A DNA stretch of 64,000 nt from Angustibacter sp049994355 (GCF_049994355.1 NZ_CP188257.1:2232001-2296000), one strand, 5' to 3'; positions 35,787 to 45,118 are shown, counted from the first letter of the stretch. The notes: a model not told the origin generated them from the sequence alone. Program-made: numbers and translations.

Positions 35787-35804
35787 CGCGGTCGAAACGT
35801 CCGC

Positions 35805-35851
35805 TAGAGTTCCCTCAACCCCGCGGGCCAATGCCGTCCACGGCGGGGGTT
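35805..35851 (+). promoter_or_regulatory. gltB upstream region: -10 candidate and leader hairpin
   Basis: TAGAGT (35805-35810) is a -10 candidate. Seven bases later AACCCC-GC (35817-35824) pairs with GC-GGGG-TT (35843-35851) with one bulged G around an 18-base loop. The hairpin is within the leader, about 75 bases before the gltB ATG, and could be a regulatory element. It does not match a riboswitch class I can recognise. Confidence 0.35.
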
Positions 35852-35927
35852 GTGCCGGTGATCCCGGCGCATAGTTGTGCACACGACGGGCCCGGTTCAC
35901 CGGGCCTGGAGCGATGGGACGGTGAAC

Positions 35928-38900
35928 ATGGGCTTGAGCAGCTTCTCCGCGCGTCCGCTGGCGACCGGCCTGTACGACGGTCGTCACGAGCATGACGCCT
36001 GCGGGGTCGCGTTCGTCGCGACGATGCGCGGCCACGCCGGGCACGACATCGTCGAGCACGCCCTCACCGCGCTGCGCAACCTGGACCACCGCGGCGCCAC
36101 CGGCGCCGACCCCAGCGTCGGCGATGGCGCGGGCATCCTGACCCAGGTCCCGGACGCGTTCCTGCGCGCGAGCGTGGAGTTCGAGCTGCCCGCGGCCGGC
36201 GGCTACGCCGTCGGCATCGCGTTCCTGCCCTTGGACGATGAGGCCCGGTCCGAGGTGGTCCGGCAGATCGAGGCCATGGCGGACGACGAGGGGCTGACCG
36301 TTCTCGGCTGGCGCGACGTGCCCGTGGTGCCGGACCTCGTGGGGGAGGTGGCCCGGGACTGCATGCCGGCGTTCCGGCAGCTGTTCGTCGCCGCAGCCGG
36401 CAGTCGGCTGGTCGGACTGGGGCTGGAGCGGCTGGTCTACGCGCTGCGCAAGCGCGCCGAGCGTGAGCTCGAGGTCTACTTCCCCTCGCTGTCCTCGCGG
36501 ACGCTGGTCTACAAAGGCATGCTGACCACCGGTCAGCTGGAGCCGTTCTTCCCCGACCTGTCGGACCGCCGGTTCGCCACCGAGCTGGCGCTCGTGCACT
36601 CGCGCTTCTCGACCAACACCTTCCCCTCCTGGCCGCTGGCCCACCCGTTCCGGATCATCGCCCACAACGGCGAGATCAACACCGTCCAGGGCAACCGGAA
36701 CTGGATGGCCGCGCGGGAGAGCCAGGTGCGCAGCGACCTCATCCCCGGTGACATCTCGCGCCTGTTCCCGATCTGCACCCCGCAGGCCAGCGACTCGGCG
36801 TCCTTCGACGAGGTGCTCGAGCTGCTGCACCTGGCCGGCCGGTCGCTGCCGCACGCGGTGCTGATGATGATCCCTGAGGCGTGGGAGAACCACGCCGAGA
36901 TGGACCCGGCCCGCCGGGCGTTCTACGAGTTCCACTCGGCATTCATGGAGCCGTGGGACGGGCCGGCCTGCGTCACGTTCACCGACGGCAAGCTGATCGG
37001 TGCCGTGCTGGACCGCAACGGCCTGCGTCCCGGCCGGTACTGGGTGACCGAGGACGGGCTGGTCGTGCTGGCCAGCGAGGTCGGCGTCCTCGACCTCGAC
37101 CCGGCCACGGTGGTGCGCAAGGGCCGGCTGCAGCCGGGCCGGATGTTCCTGGTGGATACCGAGCACGGGCGGCTGGTCGGCGACGACGAGGTCAAGGCCG
37201 AGCTGGCGGCGCAGAACCCGTACGAGGAGTGGCTGCACGCCGGGCTGATCCACCTCGCCGACCTGCCCGAGCGCGAGCACATCGTGCACACGCCCGCCTC
37301 GGTCGCCCGACGTCAGCGCACGTTCGGGTACACCGAGGAGGAGCTGCGCGTCCTGGTGTCCCCGATGGCGTCGGCTGGTGCCGAGCCGATCGGTTCGATG
37401 GGCACCGACACCCCGGTGGCCGTGCTGTCGCAGCGGCCCCGGCTGCTCTTCGACTACTTCACCCAGCTGTTCGCCCAGGTCACCAACCCGCCGCTCGACG
37501 CGATCCGGGAGGAGCTCGTCACCTCGCTCGGCACCGTGATCGGGCCGGAGGTCAACGCGCTGGACGCCACCCCGGCGCACTGCCGGCAGCTGGTGCTGCC
37601 GTTCCCGGTGATCGACAACGACGAGCTGGCCAAGATCGTGCACGTCAACGCGGACGGCGACCTGCCGGGCTACGCGACGACGGTCGTCAAGGGTCTGTAC
37701 GAGGTGGGCGGCGGTGGCGCCGCGCTGCGCATGCGGCTGCACGAGATCTTCGATGAGGTGTCGCAGGCGATCGAGGAGGGCGCACGGTTCGTCGTGCTGT
37801 CCGACCGCGACTCCGGGCGCGACCTGGCACCGATCCCGTCGCTGCTGCTCACCTCAGCCGTGCACCACCACCTGATCCGGGCGAAGACCCGGACCCAGGT
37901 CGGACTGCTGGTCGAGGCCGGCGACGTCCGCGAGGTGCACCACGTCGCCCTGCTGATCGGCTACGGCGCCGCCGCGGTCAACCCGTACCTGGCCATGGAG
38001 TCGGCGGAGGACCTGGCTCGCAAGGGCGTCCTGGGTGCGGTGTCGCCGGACACCGCGGTGCGCAACCTGATCAAGGCGCTCGGCAAGGGCGTGCTCAAGG
38101 TGATGAGCAAGATGGGCATCTCCACTGTCGCCTCCTACCGCGGGGCCCAGGTGTTCGAGGCCATCGGCCTGTCCAAGGAGCTGGTCGCGGAGTTCTTCAC
38201 CGGCACAACCTCGCAGCTGGGCGGCATCGACCTGGACGTCATCGCCGCGGAGACCGCGCTCCGGCACGCCTCGGCGTACCCGGCGGACGGGGTCCGTCCC
38301 GCGCACCGCCGGCTCGAGGTGGGCGGCGAGTACCAGTGGCGGCGTGAGGGTGAGCCGCACCTGTTCGACCCCGAGACGGTGTTCCGGCTCCAGCACTCGA
38401 CCAGGGCCCGGCGCTTCGACGTGTTCAGGCAGTACACCCAGCGGGTCAACGACCAGTCCGAGCGGCTGATGACGTTGCGCGGGCTGCTCGCCTTCCGCTC
38501 CGGCCAGGACGGCGTGCCCGGCCGAGCCATCCCGATCGACGAGGTCGAGCCGGTGAGCGAGATCGTCAAGCGGTTCTCCACCGGCGCGATGAGCTACGGC
38601 TCGATCAGCCAGGAGGCGCACGAGACCCTCGCCGTGGCGATGAACCGGCTCGGCGCGCGGTCCAACACCGGCGAGGGAGGCGAGGACGACGACCGGCTGC
38701 TGGACCCGGTGCGGCGCAGCGCCGTGAAGCAGGTGGCCTCCGGTCGGTTCGGGGTGACCAGCCTCTACCTGACCCACGCCGACGACATCCAGATCAAGAT
38801 GGCCCAGGGCGCCAAGCCCGGCGAGGGCGGTCAGCTGCCGGCGCACAAGGTCTACCCGTGGGTCGCGCGCACCCGGCACTCGACGCCGGGCGTCGGTCTG

Positions 38901-40499
38901 ATCTCTCCGCCGCCGCACCACGACATCTACTCGATCGAGGACCTCGCCCAGCTCATCCACGACCTGAAGAACGCCAACCCGCAGGCGCGGGTGCACGTCA
39001 AGCTGGTCGCCGAGGTCGGGGTCGGCACGGTGGCCGCTGGGGTCAGCAAGGCGCACGCCGACGTCGTCCTGATCTCCGGGCACGACGGCGGTACCGGTGC
39101 GTCCCCCTTGACCAGCCTCAAGCACGCCGGTGCGCCGTGGGAGCTGGGCCTCGCCGAAGCGCAGCAGACGTTGCTGCTGAACGGGTTGCGCGACCGGATC
39201 GTCGTGCAGGTCGACGGGCAGCTCAAGACCGGTCGCGACGTCTTGGTCGCCGCGCTGCTCGGTGGTGAGGAGTTCGGCTTCGCCACCGCGCCGCTGGTGG
39301 TCAGCGGCTGCATCATGATGCGGGTCTGCCACCTGGACACCTGTCCGGTCGGGATCGCCACCCAGAACCCGGAGCTGCGCGCGCGCTTCACCGGCAAGCC
39401 CGAGTTCGTGCAGACGTTCTTCGAGTACATCGCCGAAGAGGTCCGTGAGCTGCTGGCCGAGCTGGGGCTGCGCAGCCTGGACGAGGCGATCGGCCGGGTC
39501 GACCTGCTGGACACCCGCCGGGCGGTCCGGCACTGGAAGGCGTCCGGGCTCGACCTGACGCCGGTGCTGACGTCCGTCGAGCTGCCGGACGGCGCATCTC
39601 GCCGGCACACCACCGCCCAGGACCACGGGCTGGAGAAGGCGCTGGACCACACGCTCATCTCGATGAGCGCCGACGCCCTGGAACGTCGCGACCCGGTCCG
39701 GATCACGCTGCCCGTCCGCAACGTCAACCGCACGGTCGCCACGATGCTCGGCCACGAGGTGACCAAGCGCTACCCCGAGGGGCTCGCGGACGACACGATC
39801 GACGTCACGCTGACCGGCTCGGCCGGTCAGTCGTTGGGCGCGTTCCTGCCGCGCGGGGTCACGGTGCGGCTGTTCGGCGACACCAACGACTACCTGGGCA
39901 AGGGACTGTCCGGTGGCCGGCTGGTCGTCCGCCCGGACCGTTCGTCAGTGCTCACCGCGGAGCTGAACGTGGTCGCCGGCAACGTCGTCGCGTACGGCGC
40001 GACGGCGGGCGAGATCTTCGTGCGCGGGCTTGCGGGTGAACGCTTCTGCGTGCGCAACTCCGGTGCGACGGCAGTCGTTGAGGGTGTCGGTGACCACGCG
40101 CTGGAGTACATGACCGGTGGCACCGTGGTGATCCTCGGGGCCACCGGGCGCAACGTCGCAGCCGGTATGTCGGGCGGCACCGCGTACGTACTCGACCTCG
40201 CACCCGAACGGATGAACCCCACGGCGCTGGCCGCCGGTGAGGTCGAGCTGTCGCCGGTCACCGGCGACGCTGACGACAGGCTGCTGCGCGACCTGGTCGG
40301 TAGACACCTGGACGAGACGGGCTCAGCGGTCGCCAAGGCGCTGCTGGCCGACTGGCCGGGCTCACGCACCCGATTCACGAAGGTGCTGCCGCGGGACTAC
40401 CGGATCGTCGTGGAGGTGCGCAGGGGGGCCGAGGACGAGGGGCTCGACCCCGACAGCAGCGAGGTCTGGACCCGAATCACGGAGGCTTCCCGTGGCTGA
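35928..40499 (+). CDS. gltB: Glutamate synthase (NADPH) large subunit
   Basis: 1523 residues from ATG at 35928. A GTG at 35877 would add 17 residues with no family similarity. The N-terminal glutaminase has its nucleophile at Cys25 (HDACGVAF), so a 24-residue propeptide must be removed. FMN-binding synthase domain with GAMSYGSISQEAHE and NTGEGGED. The 3Fe-4S cysteines are Cys1128, Cys1134 and Cys1139 (CHLDTCPVGIA). A C-terminal GXGXG beta-helix domain follows (ATGRNVAAGMSGG). Makes glutamate from glutamine and 2-oxoglutarate with GltD. Confidence 0.98.
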   Translation: MGLSSFSARPLATGLYDGRHEHDACGVAFVATMRGHAGHDIVEHALTALRNLDHRGATGADPSVGDGAGILTQVPDAFLRASVEFELPAAGGYAVGIAFLPLDDEARSEVVRQIEAMADDEGLTVLGWRDVPVVPDLVGEVARDCMPAFRQLFVAAAGSRLVGLGLERLVYALRKRAERELEVYFPSLSSRTLVYKGMLTTGQLEPFFPDLSDRRFATELALVHSRFSTNTFPSWPLAHPFRIIAHNGEINTVQGNRNWMAARESQVRSDLIPGDISRLFPICTPQASDSASFDEVLELLHLAGRSLPHAVLMMIPEAWENHAEMDPARRAFYEFHSAFMEPWDGPACVTFTDGKLIGAVLDRNGLRPGRYWVTEDGLVVLASEVGVLDLDPATVVRKGRLQPGRMFLVDTEHGRLVGDDEVKAELAAQNPYEEWLHAGLIHLADLPEREHIVHTPASVARRQRTFGYTEEELRVLVSPMASAGAEPIGSMGTDTPVAVLSQRPRLLFDYFTQLFAQVTNPPLDAIREELVTSLGTVIGPEVNALDATPAHCRQLVLPFPVIDNDELAKIVHVNADGDLPGYATTVVKGLYEVGGGGAALRMRLHEIFDEVSQAIEEGARFVVLSDRDSGRDLAPIPSLLLTSAVHHHLIRAKTRTQVGLLVEAGDVREVHHVALLIGYGAAAVNPYLAMESAEDLARKGVLGAVSPDTAVRNLIKALGKGVLKVMSKMGISTVASYRGAQVFEAIGLSKELVAEFFTGTTSQLGGIDLDVIAAETALRHASAYPADGVRPAHRRLEVGGEYQWRREGEPHLFDPETVFRLQHSTRARRFDVFRQYTQRVNDQSERLMTLRGLLAFRSGQDGVPGRAIPIDEVEPVSEIVKRFSTGAMSYGSISQEAHETLAVAMNRLGARSNTGEGGEDDDRLLDPVRRSAVKQVASGRFGVTSLYLTHADDIQIKMAQGAKPGEGGQLPAHKVYPWVARTRHSTPGVGLISPPPHHDIYSIEDLAQLIHDLKNANPQARVHVKLVAEVGVGTVAAGVSKAHADVVLISGHDGGTGASPLTSLKHAGAPWELGLAEAQQTLLLNGLRDRIVVQVDGQLKTGRDVLVAALLGGEEFGFATAPLVVSGCIMMRVCHLDTCPVGIATQNPELRARFTGKPEFVQTFFEYIAEEVRELLAELGLRSLDEAIGRVDLLDTRRAVRHWKASGLDLTPVLTSVELPDGASRRHTTAQDHGLEKALDHTLISMSADALERRDPVRITLPVRNVNRTVATMLGHEVTKRYPEGLADDTIDVTLTGSAGQSLGAFLPRGVTVRLFGDTNDYLGKGLSGGRLVVRPDRSSVLTAELNVVAGNVVAYGATAGEIFVRGLAGERFCVRNSGATAVVEGVGDHALEYMTGGTVVILGATGRNVAAGMSGGTAYVLDLAPERMNPTALAAGEVELSPVTGDADDRLLRDLVGRHLDETGSAVAKALLADWPGSRTRFTKVLPRDYRIVVEVRRGAEDEGLDPDSSEVWTRITEASRG

Positions 40500-41949
40500 C
40501 CCCCGAGGCTTTCTGAAGACGCGCGAGCGCGAGCTACCTGAGCGACGTCCCGTTCCGATCCGTCTGCTCGACTGGCACGAGGTGTACGAGCAGCAGCCCG
40601 CCGGACAGCTCAAGCGACAGGCCGGCCGCTGCATGGACTGCGGCATCCCGTTCTGCCACCAGGGTTGCCCGCTCGGCAACCTGATCCCGGAGTGGAACGA
40701 CCTGACCTGGCGCGAGGACTGGCGCGAAGCCATCGAGAGGCTGCACGCGACGAACAACTTCCCGGAGTTCACCGGGCGGCTCTGTCCGGCTCCATGCGAG
40801 AGCGCCTGTGTGCTGGGCATCAACCAGCCTGCGGTGACGATCAAGCAGATCGAGGTCTCGATCATCGAGCGTGCCTTCGAGGCCGGGGGAGTGCAGCCCC
40901 TCCCGCCGGACCGGTTGACCGGCAAGACCGTCGCGGTGGTCGGCAGCGGGCCGGCCGGCCTGGCGACCGCGCAGCAGCTGACCCGGGCCGGGCACACGGT
41001 GGCGGTGTACGAGCGGGCGGACAAGATCGGTGGCCTGCTCCGGTACGGCATCCCCGAGTTCAAGATGGAGAAGTCCGTCCTGGATCGCAGGCTCGCGCAG
41101 ATGGAGGCCGAGGGCACCAGGTTCCGGCCGGGGGTCGCAGTGGGCGAGCAGATCACCGGCCGTCAGCTGCGCGACCGGTACGACGCCGTGGTGATCGCGG
41201 TCGGCGCCACAGTGCCGCGCGAGCTGCCAGTGCCCGGACGTGAGCTCGGCGGCATCCTGCAGGCCATGGACTACCTGCCGCCGGCCAACCGTGCCGCGCT
41301 CGGTGAGGACGCCGAGGGTCTGGTCAGCGCGGAAGGTCTGGACGTCGTGATCATCGGCGGCGGCGACACCGGCGCCGACTGCCTGGGCACCGCGCACCGG
41401 CAGAAGCCGCGCAGCGTCACGCAACTGGAGATCCTGCCGCAGCCGCCACAGGAACGCGCCGAGGCGCACCCCTGGCCGACCTACCCGATGATCTTCCGGG
41501 TGGCCAGCGCTCACGAGGAGGGCGGCGAGCGGGTGTACGCCGTCAGCACCAGTACGTTCCTCGGCGACGATGCGGGACGGGTCCGCGCGCTGCGGCTGCA
41601 GGAGGTCGCGCTGTCCGGCGGCAAGATCACACCGGTCCCGGGCAGCGAACGCGAGATCCCGGCCCAGCTGGTGTTGCTGGCGATGGGCTTCACCGGCCCG
41701 GAGCAGGACGGCGTCGTGGCCCAGCTCGAGGTCGAGCTGGACGAGCGCGGAAACGTGCGACGCGACGTCGACTACGCGACCACGACGTCGGGGGTCTTCG
41801 TGGCCGGCGACGCTGGCCGCGGCCAGTCGCTGATCGTCTGGGCCATTGCCGAGGGTCGGGCCTGCGCCGCCGCCGTGGACCGCTACCTGACCGGGGCCAC
41901 CAGCTTGCCCAGCCCGATTCGACCGACCGACCGTCCACTGGTCGTGTAG
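40492..41949 (+). CDS. gltD: Glutamate synthase small subunit
   Basis: 485 residues. GTG at 40492 has GGAGG at 40481-40485 and overlaps the gltB stop by eight bases. Cysteine clusters CMDCGIPFCHQGCPLGN and CPAPCESACVLG carry the two 4Fe-4S centres. FAD motif VVGSGPAGLATAQQLTRAG and NADPH motif IIGGGDTGADCLGTA are intact. Supplies electrons from NADPH to GltB. Confidence 0.98.
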   Translation: MADPRGFLKTRERELPERRPVPIRLLDWHEVYEQQPAGQLKRQAGRCMDCGIPFCHQGCPLGNLIPEWNDLTWREDWREAIERLHATNNFPEFTGRLCPAPCESACVLGINQPAVTIKQIEVSIIERAFEAGGVQPLPPDRLTGKTVAVVGSGPAGLATAQQLTRAGHTVAVYERADKIGGLLRYGIPEFKMEKSVLDRRLAQMEAEGTRFRPGVAVGEQITGRQLRDRYDAVVIAVGATVPRELPVPGRELGGILQAMDYLPPANRAALGEDAEGLVSAEGLDVVIIGGGDTGADCLGTAHRQKPRSVTQLEILPQPPQERAEAHPWPTYPMIFRVASAHEEGGERVYAVSTSTFLGDDAGRVRALRLQEVALSGGKITPVPGSEREIPAQLVLLAMGFTGPEQDGVVAQLEVELDERGNVRRDVDYATTTSGVFVAGDAGRGQSLIVWAIAEGRACAAAVDRYLTGATSLPSPIRPTDRPLVV

Positions 41950-42008
41950 CCGCTTGACACACGGCCGCCGGCCGAGACGGGGCAATCTCTTCCACCCACC
42001 ACGAGGAA

Positions 42009-42014
42009 TAGGCT
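42009..42014 (+). promoter_or_regulatory. Start-proximal -10 hexamer, pyk
   Basis: TAGGCT seven bases before the pyk ATG. No Shine-Dalgarno sequence lies in the seven bases, so a leaderless message is likely. Confidence 0.5.
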
Positions 42015-42021
42015 CGACACC

Positions 42022-43464
42022 ATGCGCCGCGCAAAGATCGTCTGCACCCTGGGACCCGCCGTCGACTCGCCGGAGCAGATCCGCGCTCTGGTCGAGGCAG
42101 GGATGGACGTCGCGAGACTCAATCTCAGCCACGGCTCCTATGCCGACCACGAGAAGGTCTACCGGATGGTGCGGGAGGCCAGCGACCTCGTCGGACGCAG
42201 CGTGGCAGTTCTCGTCGACCTGCAAGGGCCGAAGATCCGGCTGGGCAACTTCGCCAGCGGTCCGCAGCTGCTTGCCCCCGGTGACGTCTTCACCATCACG
42301 ACCGAGGACGTGCCTGGCGACAAGGACCTGGTCTCCACGACGTACAAGGGCCTGCCCGGCGACGTCCACCCCGGCGACCGCATCCTGATCGACGACGGGA
42401 AGGTCGCCGTCGAGGTCACCGCCGTAGACGGGCCGCGGGTCACGACCCGGGTGGTCGAGGGTGGCACGGTGTCCAACCACAAGGGGCTGAACCTGCCTGG
42501 CGTCGCAGTGAGCGTGCCGGCGATGTCCGACAAGGACGAGCAGGACCTGCGCTGGGGGCTGAAGCTGCGCGCGGACTTCATCGCGCTGTCGTTCGTGCGC
42601 AGCGCCGCGGACGCCGAGGACGTCCGCAAGATCATGCAGGAAGAGGGGGTCATGCTCCCCGTCCTGGCCAAGATCGAGAAGCCGCAGGCGGTGGAGAACC
42701 TGGCCGAGATCGTCCGGGTGTTCGACGGCATCATGGTCGCCCGTGGCGACCTCGGGGTCGAGCTCCCGCTGGAGCAGGTCCCGCTGGTGCAGAAGATCGC
42801 GGTCGAGCTGGCGCGGCGCAACGCGAAGCCGGTGATCGTGGCTACCCAGGTGCTCGAGTCGATGATCGAGAACTCGCGGCCCACGCGGGCCGAGGCGTCC
42901 GACGCCGCGAACGCGGTGCTGGACGGGGCGGACGCGCTGATGCTGTCCGGCGAGACGAGCGTCGGCAAGCACCCGATCGAAGCCGTCCGCACGATGGCCC
43001 GGATCATCGAGAACACCGAGGACCACGGCATGGAGCGGATCGCCCCGCTCGGTACCCAGCCGCGAACCAAGGGCGGCGCGATCACGCTCGCTGCCGCCAC
43101 GGTCGGCGAGCAGCTCGGGGTGAAGTACCTGGTCACCTTCACCCAGGGCGGCGACTCGGCTCGCCGGATGGCCAGGCTCCGCTCGAAGATCAAGCACCTC
43201 GTCTTCACGCCCGAGCCGATCGTGCGCTCCCAGCTGTCGCTGACCTGGGGCACCGAGACGTTCCTGACGCCGTTCGTCACGCACACCGACGAGATGGTGC
43301 GCCAGGTGGACACGTTGCTGCTCTCGAACGGGCGCGCGCAGAAGGGCGACATGGTGGTCATCGTGGCCGGTTCGCCGCCCGGGATCCCCGGGTCCACCAA
43401 TGCGCTCCGGGTGCACCGGATCGGCGACGCGGAGGACGGCGCGGCGCCCGCGTACCGCACCTGA
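42022..43464 (+). CDS. pyk: Pyruvate kinase
   Basis: 480 residues. N-terminal RRAKIVCTLGPAVDSPEQI, barrel motifs RLNLSHGSYADH, VDLQGPKIRLGNF, the signature VLAKIEKPQAVENL with the catalytic Lys, MVARGDLGVELPLEQVP and ATQVLESMIENSRPTRAE. The C-terminal regulatory domain ends near the stop with no phosphotransferase extension. Converts phosphoenolpyruvate and ADP to pyruvate and ATP. Confidence 0.98.
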   Translation: MRRAKIVCTLGPAVDSPEQIRALVEAGMDVARLNLSHGSYADHEKVYRMVREASDLVGRSVAVLVDLQGPKIRLGNFASGPQLLAPGDVFTITTEDVPGDKDLVSTTYKGLPGDVHPGDRILIDDGKVAVEVTAVDGPRVTTRVVEGGTVSNHKGLNLPGVAVSVPAMSDKDEQDLRWGLKLRADFIALSFVRSAADAEDVRKIMQEEGVMLPVLAKIEKPQAVENLAEIVRVFDGIMVARGDLGVELPLEQVPLVQKIAVELARRNAKPVIVATQVLESMIENSRPTRAEASDAANAVLDGADALMLSGETSVGKHPIEAVRTMARIIENTEDHGMERIAPLGTQPRTKGGAITLAAATVGEQLGVKYLVTFTQGGDSARRMARLRSKIKHLVFTPEPIVRSQLSLTWGTETFLTPFVTHTDEMVRQVDTLLLSNGRAQKGDMVVIVAGSPPGIPGSTNALRVHRIGDAEDGAAPAYRT

Positions 43465-43504
43465 AGGCCAGACCCTACCGGGATGATCTTGGTGGGAGCA
43501 CACT

Positions 43505-44152
43505 GTGCCCCAGGCTGCGACTGAGCTCGACGACGCACGACGTCCACTCACTGCGCATCACCGGGGGCATCATGAGGTCTTGCACGTCATCGCGACACCG
43601 AGGGCGCAGAGCTCCAACACCCTCCAGGTCTCGGACGCCTTTCTCTCCTCGCTGTCGGCGGGCCACGAGGACCTGACGGTCGACACCATCGACCTGTTCC
43701 GCGTCGACCTGCCGCCCTTGATCGGCGACAACATCGAGGCGAAGTACATGTTGATGAGCGGTCAGTCGCTCGACCCGAGGCTGCAACGGTCCTGGCGGCG
43801 GATCGAGGAGCTGATCGACCAGTTCCTGGCCGCCGACCTGTACGTGCTCTCGACACCGATGTGGAACTTCGGGATCCTCCACGTCCTGAAGCACTACATC
43901 GACTGCCTGGTTCAACCCGGCTACGCCTTTGGCTTCAACGAGATAGGCATCCCGGTGCGGCCCTTCGACTACCAGCAGCCCTACCTGCGCGCGATCTTCG
44001 GCTTCATCGGGATCAGCGACCTGACGTTCGTCGACTTCCAGCCGACGGACCGGCACGCGTTTCGGGAAGCGGCTTACGCCCAGGCGATCGCGCAGGCCGA
44101 AGAGCTTGCGAAATCCAGCCGCTGGCGAGTGCCCGCCCAGCGGACCCCATAG
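43505..44152 (+). CDS. FMN-dependent NADH:quinone oxidoreductase/azoreductase (AzoR-like)
   Basis: 215 residues. GTG at 43505 is preceded by GGTGGGAG at a six-base gap. Flavodoxin-2 fold: VIATPRAQSSNTLQVSDAF near the FMN phosphate site, STPMWNFGILHVLKHYIDCL (about 118-137, the AzoR FMN-contact motif) and FGFIGISDLTFVDFQP. Likely reduces quinones or azo compounds with NAD(P)H as a detoxification enzyme. The N-terminus has about 24 extra residues before the first strand, so a later start is possible. Confidence 0.85.
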   Translation: MPQAATELDDARRPLTAHHRGHHEVLHVIATPRAQSSNTLQVSDAFLSSLSAGHEDLTVDTIDLFRVDLPPLIGDNIEAKYMLMSGQSLDPRLQRSWRRIEELIDQFLAADLYVLSTPMWNFGILHVLKHYIDCLVQPGYAFGFNEIGIPVRPFDYQQPYLRAIFGFIGISDLTFVDFQPTDRHAFREAAYAQAIAQAEELAKSSRWRVPAQRTP

Positions 44153-44201
44153 GACCTTCCGGACGTCGACCTGGCTGCTGTTGAGCGCACGGCAACATCC
44201 G

Positions 44202-44246
44202 CCGGCGTCGAGCCCGAGCTGGCCTGACCGGGCACGTCGACGCCGG
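44202..44246. terminator. Strong nested hairpin between convergent genes
   Basis: CCGGCGTCGA (44202-44211) pairs perfectly with TCGACGCCGG (44237-44246), and inside it GCCCG (44212-44216) pairs with CGGGC (44229-44233). Fifteen base pairs in total between the convergent azoR-like and HTH genes. Likely a bidirectional terminator. Confidence 0.65.
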
Positions 44247-44250
44247 TCGG

Positions 44251-45003
44251 CTATGACTTGGGCCCGACCTGCTGGTCGAGCACCGCGACCGAGTCGGCCC
44301 GAGCGACCGAGATGTTCCTGGCGGTGGGGCGCCGGTGCTGGACGCCGAGCAGGTCGAGCGCCCAGGCGGCCAGCTCGAGGATGTCCTCCGAGGCGTTGGT
44401 GAAGAAGTACCGCGGGTACTCGTACCTGCGCCGCTGTCCACCTACGACGCGTGCTACCCGGTTGGTCACCCGGCAGCCGTCCGAGTGGATCAGGCCGCGA
44501 ACGAATCGGCCTGGGTGCTGCTCGACGATCTCGCGCTGCCACGGCTCCAGGACGATCGGACGTTCGTGCTTGTGGCCCGGGCCGTGCTGAGGGAACAGGC
44601 ACGGCCAGTGCTTGGAGTACGCCGTGACCTGGACGCACCCTGGCGCGGTCACCAGGCACACTCGCCGAGCCAGCACCGAGAGCATCGATCCTCTGCACTC
44701 GTCGATGAGGTTGGGATACCTGGCGTCGCACGAGATGCGCAAGGCGTAGACGTCACGTGGGTGTGCGGTCAGCCACCCGTCGCCGAGATACAACCCCAAC
44801 AGGTGCGCGTAGTCCTTCTCGTCGAGCGGACGGCTCCGCGGGCACAGAGTCCGCGCGAGCTGACCCGGCGCGTACCCTCCCTGACGGGCTCTCCACTCGC
44901 GCAGCGTGGCCCGCGACACCAGCAGCTCGCGACCGACGTCGCTGAGCGTTCGTCCCTGTGCGAGCGCGGTGAGCGCCGCCTGCCGAGTGTCGGGTCCATA
45001 CAT
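44251..45003 (-). CDS. Helix-turn-helix protein with LAGLIDADG-like domain
   Basis: 250 residues. Residues 8-40 resemble a homeodomain-like helix-turn-helix (RQAALTALAQGRTLSDVGRE, then SRATLREWRARQGG). Residues 68-76 read LLGLYLGDG, a LAGLIDADG-like motif, and GLIHSDGCRV at about 170 could be the second copy. Such proteins are widespread single-copy genes in actinobacteria and may be domesticated homing endonucleases acting as regulators. Codon use is less biased than in its neighbours, with lower GC at third positions. It lies 43 bases downstream of, and on the same strand as, the tRNA gene, so they may share a transcript. Confidence 0.7.
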   Translation of the reverse strand: MYGPDTRQAALTALAQGRTLSDVGRELLVSRATLREWRARQGGYAPGQLARTLCPRSRPLDEKDYAHLLGLYLGDGWLTAHPRDVYALRISCDARYPNLIDECRGSMLSVLARRVCLVTAPGCVQVTAYSKHWPCLFPQHGPGHKHERPIVLEPWQREIVEQHPGRFVRGLIHSDGCRVTNRVARVVGGQRRRYEYPRYFFTNASEDILELAAWALDLLGVQHRRPTARNISVARADSVAVLDQQVGPKS

Positions 45004-45045
45004 TCGGACACCGTGTCAGGAGCATCCGACATTTGGGCGGATCCG

Positions 45046-45118
45046 TGCCCCGAGTGGGATTCGAACCCACACTGTCGGTGGTTTGAGCACCGTGTCTCTG
45101 CCGTTGGACTATCGGGGC
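45046..45118 (-). tRNA. tRNA with anticodon CAA (Leu by codon), class I structure
   Basis: On the minus strand the molecule folds as GCCCCGA/TCGGGGC acceptor (7 bp), T8-A9, a 3-bp D stem with GG in the loop, a perfect anticodon stem CGGTG/CACCG with loop CTCAAAC (anticodon CAA), variable loop ACAGT of only five bases, T arm GTGGG-TTCGAAT-CCCAC, and discriminator A. CCA is not encoded. Anticodon CAA reads UUG leucine codons, but bacterial leucine tRNAs normally have a long class II variable arm. 73 bases including the discriminator. Confidence 0.85.

Noticed and set aside
35877..35927. GTG at 35877 as the gltB start
   Set aside because: It adds 17 residues without family similarity. The ATG at 35928 gives the usual short propeptide before the nucleophile cysteine.
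34593..37742. Minus-strand open frame of 1049 codons over trpA, lgt and gltB
   Set aside because: Shadow of strongly supported genes, with no recognisable domain.
41954..41959. TTGACA as the pyk -35 box
   Set aside because: A perfect -35 sequence, but 49 bases from the TAGGCT near the start codon and with no good -10 at 16-19 bases. It may be fortuitous.
40534..43551. Minus-strand open frame of 1005 codons over gltD and pyk
   Set aside because: Same reason: composition-driven antisense frame opposite two certain genes.
44251..45003. Active homing endonuclease in a tRNA intron
   Set aside because: The neighbouring tRNA is uninterrupted, and no intron or intein boundary is visible around the gene.
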